The notes under the pieces: generated by a model | Database searches by the model: none | Told to the model about the DNA's origin: nothing | Seen by the model: the letters and a program-made list of their open reading frames with translations, nothing else | Translations under genes and position numbers: made by a program | Shown: positions 52,101 to 57,803 of the stretch, piece after piece | Layout: every line of letters begins with the position of its first letter | Numbering within the stretch: the first letter of the stretch is position 1 | NCBI RefSeq assembly: GCF_002909445.1 | Contig: NZ_PPXC01000018.1 | Coordinates: 1 to 57,803, forward strand | DNA from: Arthrobacter glacialis | Lineage (GTDB): Bacteria > Actinomycetota > Actinomycetes > Actinomycetales > Micrococcaceae | Length of the DNA stretch: 57,803 nucleotides | Direction of reading: 5' to 3'

Positions 52101-53662
52101 CAGTGGCAGTTGCCGCTGGTACGGCTGATCCGGCCGGGCCCGCAGTGTGGGACTCCTCACAGACCCCCACTTTGAGCACCGTCGACACACCCGTCAAGGC
52201 CGGCTACCGCGCGCAGACCACGCTGACAGGCTTTGAGCCCGGCAAGTACGTGGTTTTGACGCTCGACGGCGGTCGCGTGGGCTCAGTTTTGCCTGACTCA
52301 ACAGGCAAGCTGACCTTCCAGTTGCCTGTGTACCCTAGCGTCTACAGCGGAACTTTCACGCTCACGGCAACCCAGGGTGCTCGGACGGCAACTGACAGCA
52401 TCACCGTCAATTCAATGGTGGTTCCCATGGAAAACAAGATCCCGCAAGCCGGGATCGGCATTCAGTCTGTAACATCGCAGGAAACTGTCAGCGAGACTGC
52501 TCCCAGTGGACCTGCAACGGCTCTTCTGGATGGCAAGCTGGATTCGTTCTGGCATACCAAGTACTCCGGCGGAACAGACAACTTCCCGCATTCGGTGGTG
52601 TTCAATCTCGGCAAGAGCTACAACGTCACATCGTTTGAATACACGCAGCGTCAGTCCAACTCCAACGGCAAGATCAAGGACTACGAACTCTTTGTCTCCG
52701 ACAGCCCCACCGAGTTCGGCACCAAGGTTGCCTCAGGTTCACTCCTGGACCTGAGCCGCCCCCAGGTGATTGCTATTGCAGGCGGAAAGGCTGGCCGGTA
52801 CGTCAAGCTGGTTGCCTTGAACTCAATCGCAGGCAACGCCTTTGCCGGTGGCGCCGAGGTCAACATTGGCGGCAAAGTTCCCGGAACCGTTGAACCCACG
52901 GTTGCACCGACCGTTGCGCCCACTGTAGCTCCCACAGTTGCACCCACCGTGGCACCGACCGTGGCACCCACCGTGGCGCCCACCGTGGCGCCCACCGTGG
53001 CGCCCACCGTGGCGCCCACAGTTGCACCGACCGTGGCACCCACGGTTGCACCGACCGTTGCACCCACCGTGGCGCCCACAGTTGCACCCACAGTTGCACC
53101 GACCGTGGCGCCCACTGTAGCTCCCACAGTTGCACCGACCGTGGCGCCCACTGTAGCTCCCACAGTTGCCCCCACAACGGCGCCGACAACTCCGGCCGCC
53201 GGCGAACCCTCAGTATCCCTGAGCAACGCATCCGTGGCCGCAGGCGGGAAGCTGACCGTGATGGGCAGCAACTTCAAACCCGGCACCACGGCCACCTTTA
53301 CGCTGCACTCGGACCCCGTTGTCCTGGGCACGGCAGTGGTGGCAGCCAACGGAACTGTTTCACTGACGGCCACATTGCCGGCAACAGTTCCCGCTGGCGT
53401 CCACAGCGTGATTATTACAGGTACCGGTGTCAACGGTGAAGCCGCCGAAGTCAGCATCAAGCTGACCGTGGCTGCAGCCGCAAGCACCGCACCGACCACC
53501 AAGGCTGCTGGCAGCACCTCCGCCGCTGCCAACCCCGGTGGTGATGGTCTGGCCAGCACCGGAGCAGGAACCACACCGTTCCTGCTCGGTGGCTTGATGC
53601 TGCTGCTGGCAGGAGCCGTAGCCATTATCAGCCGCCGCAAGCGGAATTCCTCCCACGCCTAG
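49139..53662 (+). CDS. Cell-wall-anchored GH20 beta-N-acetylhexosaminidase with discoidin domains
   Basis: A 1507-residue surface enzyme. It has a signal peptide (1 to about 32) and two F5/8 type C domains (about 35-180 and 185-335). GH20b (350-480) and the GH20 barrel (490-840) follow, with MMLDVARDFK, HMHLADDQGWRIQI and the catalytic pair Asp678-Glu679 in HIGGDES. Then come a PKD-like domain (860-940), a linker domain, a third discoidin domain (about 1060-1205) and a PTVA stalk (1252-1350). An Ig-like domain (1357-1445) precedes the sortase signal LASTG (1471-1475) with a helix and RRKRN. It should release terminal GlcNAc or GalNAc outside the cell, tethered by a class E-type sortase. The GTG start is chosen for AAAGGA eight bases upstream. 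Confidence 0.93.
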   Translation: MHSMWKKTLAMAVVTPAMLLTMAAPPVVAAPGDPVSANLALASAGGTVTSSGDESASSNGTDFATDGSASTRWSSNHADNAQLTVKLAKPTLIEKVVIKWEAACAAKYKLQVSNDGVTFIDATDVISRANCDPATLDTQTVKTALATTKYQYVRMQGVERTPIGGTKWGISLFEMEVWGIPAAAGKNVALASAGATVTASGQEVANQWGPALVIDGDTDASKPNAQQSRWSSNTADNAQITVKLAAPTVIDHVSIVWEAACAKTYKLQVSTDGIAFTDATDVITPTCATRDTQKLKAAVAATPYQYVRMQGIERTPIGGTKYGMSMWEFQVWDGEEAVTAAPAEGINLIPLPVNMEAPTEAPFKLAAGSRIVANNAETKKTANYLADIFRTSTGLALPVADGSTGDADDIVLVQTPGVIPNLETQMQAEAYTLSVDALTGAKVTSPTSDGVFNGIQTLRQLFPAFIESKQKVFADWNAPAVEISDAPRFDKRGMMLDVARDFKRPDEVKNIIDSLAAYKISTLHMHLADDQGWRIQITNDGKKAGDTIDYGLLTDISGKTAVTKNLSFQDELGHTGFYTQDEYKDLVAYAASRHIEIIPEIDVPGHTSAILHAIPQLNTAGTKPGVDEWGVVPADGTGNVGGSTLDVASPVTWTFLEHVFGQIAGMTTTSDYVHIGGDESHVTGHDNYVEFITKTIKIIHDLGKKPIGWNESAIGGLQPGDGIQYWTGGTADTLDAIKNKGAKLMVSNGSTSYIDMKYNSKTPIGLTWAGTGDFPKYYNWDPAATIKDGANNLPDSSILGVEAAQWAETIRGGKQAEFLAFPRVVSFAEIGWTPQAKRNVTDFKVRMSSMGQRLLATGTNFYDGNEAKWRSSIAGLPIAVAPGKSLNLNVGQFAAPGTKASADGSTISVDIVDDADGVSASSIIGNLGVTVNWGDGSATTPAAFVAKEARHSLAAGSIYTLKGTHNYATAGTYTGTLTASNGSTAKFTVAVAAGTADPAGPAVWDSSQTPTLSTVDTPVKAGYRAQTTLTGFEPGKYVVLTLDGGRVGSVLPDSTGKLTFQLPVYPSVYSGTFTLTATQGARTATDSITVNSMVVPMENKIPQAGIGIQSVTSQETVSETAPSGPATALLDGKLDSFWHTKYSGGTDNFPHSVVFNLGKSYNVTSFEYTQRQSNSNGKIKDYELFVSDSPTEFGTKVASGSLLDLSRPQVIAIAGGKAGRYVKLVALNSIAGNAFAGGAEVNIGGKVPGTVEPTVAPTVAPTVAPTVAPTVAPTVAPTVAPTVAPTVAPTVAPTVAPTVAPTVAPTVAPTVAPTVAPTVAPTVAPTVAPTVAPTVAPTVAPTVAPTTAPTTPAAGEPSVSLSNASVAAGGKLTVMGSNFKPGTTATFTLHSDPVVLGTAVVAANGTVSLTATLPATVPAGVHSVIITGTGVNGEAAEVSIKLTVAAAASTAPTTKAAGSTSAAANPGGDGLASTGAGTTPFLLGGLMLLLAGAVAIISRRKRNSSHA
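52892..53191 (+). repeat. PTVA tetrapeptide repeat tract (wall-spanning stalk)
   Basis: More than twenty consecutive Pro-Thr-Val-Ala units in 12-base repeats with silent variation (GTGGCGCCCACC, GTTGCACCGACC, GTAGCTCCCACA), ending PTTAPTTP. Higher-order copies of the variants show recent expansion. The antisense strand is also open over the tract, a by-product of the repeat. Length is likely to vary between strains. Confidence 0.95.
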
Positions 53663-53707
53663 CGGTTGAAGATGAAGTAACTAGGCATAAAAAAATAGCA
53701 ACGAAAT

Positions 53708-53751
53708 AAAGGGCGGGCTTGTCAGTGTTTCCACTGACAAGCCCGCCCTTT
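53708..53751 (+). terminator. Strong intrinsic terminator after the GH20 gene
   Basis: A perfect 20-base arm (AAAGGGCGGGCTTGTCAGTG) pairs with its complement across a 4-base loop, followed by TTCCTCTTT. It separates the two surface-protein genes, which therefore have separate promoters. Confidence 0.9.
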
Positions 53752-53872
53752 TCCTCTTTGACATATTTTCGCTTGACTTGTTTTCACCATCAGGAAGGCA
53801 TGTTAACTACTTAGCTCGTAATCTCCCAACAGAACCGCCGAATAGTTTCAGATTTCTCTTCCAAAAACTGCT

Positions 53873-53886
53873 TGATATGGATAACA
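53873..53886 (+). promoter_or_regulatory. Operator-like motif before the second surface-protein gene
   Basis: TGATATGGATAACA, identical to the motif before the GH20 gene and one base from the GH35 operator. It lies 45 bases before the ATG at 53932. The surrounding leader is otherwise unlike that of the GH20 gene, so the motif is conserved on its own. Confidence 0.5.
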
Positions 53887-53931
53887 TCAGCGCAGGACAG
53901 TTATTCTCGCATGCTCAATTTAAGGAATTTC

Positions 53932-56900
53932 ATGGGATCGTATTGGAAGAAGACTTTGGCAACGTTGGTGGTTGCGCCAGCGTTGTTGCTGGCCCTCACC
54001 GCTCCACCTGCCTTGGCCGCACCCGGAGATCCTGGCCTTGTCAACGTCGCCCTGGCAAGCTACGGCACCATCGCCACCAGCTCGGGGCTCGAGGTGGCCG
54101 GCTCCAACACCGAGGATTTGGCCATTGACGGCGATGTCAACACGCGGTGGTCTTCCAACAAGGCTGACGATGCCCAGCTCACCTTGAAGCTGGCCCAGCC
54201 AGCGCTCATCAGCCATATGGTCATCAATTGGAAACCCGTCTGTGCGAAAAAGTACACGCTGCAGGTTTCTACTGACAATGCACTGTGGACAAATGCCACC
54301 CCCGAGATTACTCCTGTGTGCGGGTCCACTGACACACAAGTCCCAACACTGTTGGATCCAGCAGCGAAGTACCAATACGTGCGCATGCAAGCCAACGGCC
54401 GCACCGCAATTGCTGGCGTATTTTACGGCGTCTCCCTCTCGGAATTCCAAGTATGGTCCACACCACCAGTTGTGCCAGTTCTGGAAAACAAGATTCCCCA
54501 GTCCAGCATCAGCATCCAATCTGCCAGCTCCCAGGAACTCACAAGCGAGACGGCACCCAATGGTCCCGCAGTCGCCTTGCTGGATGGCAATCCGGCAACC
54601 CACTGGCACAGTAAATACTCGGCCCCGGCTGCTTCCTACCCGCACAACGTTGTGTTCAATTTGGGCCAAAGCTACGCTGTTTCGGGTTTCCAGTTAACCC
54701 AACGGACATTCAACAGCGGAAGAATCAAGAACTATGAAGTTTACGTCTCAGATAATCTGGCGAACTTTGGGACAGCCGTCACGACAGGCGTATTAGGCAA
54801 TACAGCAATACCTCAAATTCTTGCCATTACTGGAGGAAAGGTGGGACGCTACGTCAAATTCGTTGGGCTCACACCCATTACGGCGGGCCAGGCATTTGCC
54901 AGCGGCGCTGAAGTAAATATTGCCGGTGCGCTGCCACCAGCTTTGGCCGCAGCCGAAGAAACCGTCCAGGCCGGCAGTGATCTGGCCATTACGCTGACAA
55001 ACTTCCCCGCGGACACAAATGTGGCCATTGCCGCCGGCGGCAGCACCCTGAAGACGGTTGCAACCACAGCCACCGGTGGAACAAACTTCAATCTCACCAT
55101 TCCTGCCGACACCTCCGCAGGACTGGTGACCATCACCGCAACGGCCGGTACCGTTGTGGCAAGTAAAGCCGTCACAGTCACAGCCGCCCCGAGTCTGAGC
55201 ATCTCAGCGCCGTCTGTTCAAGCTGGAAGCAGCGCAACGGCGACTGTGAACCGCTTCCCCGCAGCGACCGCCGTCGAAATTCGACTGGGCAGCTCCGTGC
55301 TGGCCACCATCACCACCGATGCCGCCGGGGCCGGCAGTGCTTCCATAACCATCCCCACCGGGACGGCTGCGAACAACTACACGTTGAGCGCAACGGCGGG
55401 GAGCAAGACGGCAACAACCACCTTGGGCGTCACACCGGCGCCGGCCCTGACGTTCGCGAACGGAAATGTGGTTCAAGCAGGCAGTGCGCTCAACGCAACG
55501 GTTACAAGTTTCCCTGCCGGAGCGACGGTACAGTTCACCCTGAATTCCTCCGCCACAGTCTTGGGAACACTTGTTGCCGATATCAGCGGCGCTGCCTCGG
55601 GAAATATCACCATCCCCAGTGATACCACAGCAGGAAACCACAACCTTGTGGCAACGGCTGGCGCAACAACCGCGACCAAACAGATCTCAGTCACGGCAGC
55701 ACCAGTTGTCTCCAATGCCGTGAACCTTTCGTTGGCCTCGCTGGGCGCAACGGTCACATACTCGGGAAATGAAACAACCACCTCGAATCTGGCCGGCTCA
55801 GTCATTGACGGCAACACCACCACCCGATGGTCCTCAAATGGCGCAGACAACGCATGGGTCGCCGTCAAGCTCCGCCGCCCCACTAACATTGAAAAGGTCG
55901 TCATCAAATGGGAAGCAGCCTGTGCTGCCAAATACAAGCTGCAAGTGTCAACAGACGGCATTAACTACGTTGACGCCACGGCTGAGATCGCACCCACGTG
56001 CGGCACCACTGACACCCGAACCATCAAGCCGGAGCTCGCCGGAAACTCCTACCAATTCATCAAGATGCAGGGCATAGACAGAACCCCCATTGGCGGACAA
56101 AAGTGGGGAATTTCCCTCTTTGAACTCGAAGTTTGGGGAGCACCCAACGACCTCGTATCACTCGTGCCCCAAAGCCAGATCAGCATTGCGGCCGTCAGTT
56201 CCCAAGAAATGACAGGTGAAACCGCACCCAGCGGCTTGGCAACGGCCATGCTTGATGGAAACCCGGCCACGTTCTGGCACACCAAATACACTGGCGGCGT
56301 TGCCGCATACCCGCATCAGGTCACCTTTGACCTGCACAACTACTACTCCGTCGCCGGATTCGAGTTCACCCAACGCAACAACGCAGGCACCCGCATCAAA
56401 GGCTACGAACTTTACGTCTCCAATGATCTGAACAATTTTGGCACCCCAGTGGCAACGGGCGAGCTTTTGAGTATCCTCCCTGTGCAGCTCATCGACCTGC
56501 CCAGTGGCAAGGTGGGCCGCTACGTCAAACTCGTGGGGCTTTCCTCCTACGCGGGAACGGCCTTTGGCTCTGGCGCCGAAGTCAACATCCGCGGAACTCT
56601 GGCACCCCACCTTGAAGCAAGCACCAACTCGGTGCAAGCTGGTGACCAATTCACCGCCTCCGTGGTGAACTTCCCCGCAGCCACTCCAGTAAGCATCACG
56701 TGGGCTGGCGCAGCGCTTGGCACCATCACCACTGCCGCCGACGGATCCGGCTCCAAGGCGTTCATCATCCCTGCCAGCACTGTTGCAGGAACACAGGCTC
56801 TCGCAGCGACAGCCGGAAGCCTGATCGTTACGACACCGTTGACGGTCACCGCTGCCCCGGCTGTTTCCGTCCCCGGCCCCGTTCAGGCGGGCAGCGACGT

Positions 56901-57803
56901 CACGGTAAACGTGGCGAACTACCCGGCCACCACAGCCGTGGAAATCAGGCTCGGCACCACACTGCTCGGCACGATCACCACAGCAGCCGACGGCTCAGGT
57001 TCCAAGGCATTCACCATCGCCACCAACACCGCACCCGGCAGCCTGACCATCACAGCAACGGCCGGCACCAAAACCGCCACAACCCCGCTGACAGTCACCC
57101 CCGCCCCAGCAGTCACCACCGCTGGCACGGTCCAGGCAGGCAGCCCCGTCACGGTGAACCTGGCCAACTATCCGGCCACCACAGCCGTGGAGATCAAGCT
57201 CGGCACCACAGTGCTCGGCTCGATCACCACAGCAGCCGACGGCACAGGAACCAAGGCATTCGCCATCGCCGCTGGCACCACACCCGGCAGCCTCACCATC
57301 ACGGCAACCGCCGGCACCAAAACCGCCAGCACCCCGCTGACAGTCACCCCGGCACCAGCAGTCACCACCACAGCCGGCACGGTCCAGGCGGGCAGTGACG
57401 TCACGGTAAACGTGGCGAACTACCCGGCCACCACAGCCGTGGAAATCAGGCTCGGCACCACAGTGCTCGGTTCGATCACCACAGCAGCCGACGGCACAGG
57501 AACCAAGGCATTCACCATCCCGTCGTTATTGACTGCGGACGACTACACAATTATTGCCAGCGCCGGAACCAAGACAGCCTCGGTCACGGTGAGGGTCACC
57601 TCGGCGCCAGCTGTCACCACTTCTGCATCAACCGTTCAGGCTGGATCATCAACTGATGTATCCATCGCGAACTACCCGGCCACCACGGCCGTGGAGATCA
57701 AGCTTGGCACCACAGTGCTCGGCTCCATCACCACAGCAGCCGACGGCACAGGAACCAAGGCATTCACCATCGCCGCTGGCACCACACCAGGGAACCTGAG
57801 CAT
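53932..57803 (+). CDS. Giant secreted protein with discoidin domains and Ig-like repeats (partial, runs off window)
   Basis: At least 1290 residues, open to the window end with no stop. It has a signal peptide (1 to about 32, YWKKTLATLVVAPALLLAL, ending PPALAAPGD) very like that of the GH20 protein. Two discoidin-type domains follow (about 35-180 and 183-345), then three Ig-like units each opening with VQAG (codons at 54964, 55216, 55471), a second pair of discoidin domains (about 600-742 and 745-890), and five more VQAG units (56632, 56881, 57130, 57382, 57634). No catalytic domain is seen in the part present; one may lie beyond the window. It shares the upstream motif with the GH20 gene. 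Likely a glycan-binding or adhesive surface protein. Confidence 0.88.
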   Translation, partial: MGSYWKKTLATLVVAPALLLALTAPPALAAPGDPGLVNVALASYGTIATSSGLEVAGSNTEDLAIDGDVNTRWSSNKADDAQLTLKLAQPALISHMVINWKPVCAKKYTLQVSTDNALWTNATPEITPVCGSTDTQVPTLLDPAAKYQYVRMQANGRTAIAGVFYGVSLSEFQVWSTPPVVPVLENKIPQSSISIQSASSQELTSETAPNGPAVALLDGNPATHWHSKYSAPAASYPHNVVFNLGQSYAVSGFQLTQRTFNSGRIKNYEVYVSDNLANFGTAVTTGVLGNTAIPQILAITGGKVGRYVKFVGLTPITAGQAFASGAEVNIAGALPPALAAAEETVQAGSDLAITLTNFPADTNVAIAAGGSTLKTVATTATGGTNFNLTIPADTSAGLVTITATAGTVVASKAVTVTAAPSLSISAPSVQAGSSATATVNRFPAATAVEIRLGSSVLATITTDAAGAGSASITIPTGTAANNYTLSATAGSKTATTTLGVTPAPALTFANGNVVQAGSALNATVTSFPAGATVQFTLNSSATVLGTLVADISGAASGNITIPSDTTAGNHNLVATAGATTATKQISVTAAPVVSNAVNLSLASLGATVTYSGNETTTSNLAGSVIDGNTTTRWSSNGADNAWVAVKLRRPTNIEKVVIKWEAACAAKYKLQVSTDGINYVDATAEIAPTCGTTDTRTIKPELAGNSYQFIKMQGIDRTPIGGQKWGISLFELEVWGAPNDLVSLVPQSQISIAAVSSQEMTGETAPSGLATAMLDGNPATFWHTKYTGGVAAYPHQVTFDLHNYYSVAGFEFTQRNNAGTRIKGYELYVSNDLNNFGTPVATGELLSILPVQLIDLPSGKVGRYVKLVGLSSYAGTAFGSGAEVNIRGTLAPHLEASTNSVQAGDQFTASVVNFPAATPVSITWAGAALGTITTAADGSGSKAFIIPASTVAGTQALAATAGSLIVTTPLTVTAAPAVSVPGPVQAGSDVTVNVANYPATTAVEIRLGTTLLGTITTAADGSGSKAFTIATNTAPGSLTITATAGTKTATTPLTVTPAPAVTTAGTVQAGSPVTVNLANYPATTAVEIKLGTTVLGSITTAADGTGTKAFAIAAGTTPGSLTITATAGTKTASTPLTVTPAPAVTTTAGTVQAGSDVTVNVANYPATTAVEIRLGTTVLGSITTAADGTGTKAFTIPSLLTADDYTIIASAGTKTASVTVRVTSAPAVTTSASTVQAGSSTDVSIANYPATTAVEIKLGTTVLGSITTAADGTGTKAFTIAAGTTPGNLS
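56632..57803 (+). repeat. Tandem 249-252-base repeats encoding Ig-like domains
   Basis: Units begin at 56632, 56881, 57130, 57382 and 57634 with the codons for VQAG. The last four share long near-identical DNA such as AACTACCCGGCCACCACAGC followed by the coding for VEI(R/K)LGTT. Such similarity implies recent duplication or gene conversion. The array continues past the window end. Confidence 0.92.

Noticed and set aside
52892-53191. The 12-base repeat tract as a CRISPR array
   Set aside because: There are no unique spacers; it is in frame with a protein and encodes PTVA units.
52681-53640. A 319-codon minus-strand frame with GATV repeats
   Set aside because: It is the antisense reading of the PTVA repeat tract and C-terminus of the GH20 gene; open only because the repeat lacks stops.

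Overview
The window reads as chromosomal DNA of a high-G+C actinobacterium, most like the Micrococcaceae (Arthrobacter and relatives). The support is a mycothiol gene (mshB), the actinobacterial trio of histidine phosphatase, DUF3090 and SCO1664-type protein, lipoproteins with actinobacterial lipoboxes, GTG/TTG starts, and a surface enzyme ending in an LAxTG sortase signal. The genus is an inference; no rRNA or tRNA gene was seen.

Layout. 1-12.3 kb (mostly minus strand): mshB coupled to a small membrane protein, a complete oligopeptide ABC transporter (binding lipoprotein, two permeases, double ATPase), typA, a gene of unknown function, and a second family-5 binding lipoprotein that may be LpqW-like. 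12.5-20 kb: small housekeeping and redox genes (DinB/DUF664, VOC, DUF1877, LLM flavoprotein, an Fe-S/FMN/FAD old-yellow-enzyme reductase behind a palindromic operator, DUF808, an NAD(P)-binding protein, YiaAB).

20-29.5 kb is more accessory in character. It holds the remnant of an IS21-type element, a RibD/DHFR-like reductase, a tandem pair of 206-residue membrane paralogues, the phosphatase/DUF3090/SCO1664 trio, and then a three-gene minus-strand operon. That operon encodes a membrane-anchored protein, a Ymh/TIGR02391 HEPN protein and a 749-residue AAA ATPase with a zinc-hook CPFC and a PrrC/RloC-like C-terminus. It looks like an RNA-targeting defence cassette and is the best candidate here for an undescribed system.

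29.5-39.7 kb is core: ychF, rmuC, ispH with a coupled membrane protein, xseA-xseB, an LpqC-like esterase, a PPK2 kinase, an AlaA-type aminotransferase and an orphan OpuAC-like lipoprotein.

39.8-57.8 kb is dominated by glycan use: a GH35 beta-galactosidase, a divergent LacI regulator, a BadF-type N-acetylglucosamine kinase, a cell-wall-anchored GH20 beta-hexosaminidase with discoidin domains and a PTVA stalk, and a second giant discoidin/Ig-repeat surface protein that runs off the window end. Between them lie a nitronate monooxygenase, an Lrp regulator, CorA, a GNAT-AAA fusion and a RutE-like nitroreductase. A shared 14-base palindrome, TGTTATGGATAACA or a one-mismatch variant, lies 44-47 bases before the start codons of the GH35, GH20 and second surface-protein genes. 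This suggests one LacI-type regulon for release and uptake of galactose and N-acetylhexosamine from an external glycan.
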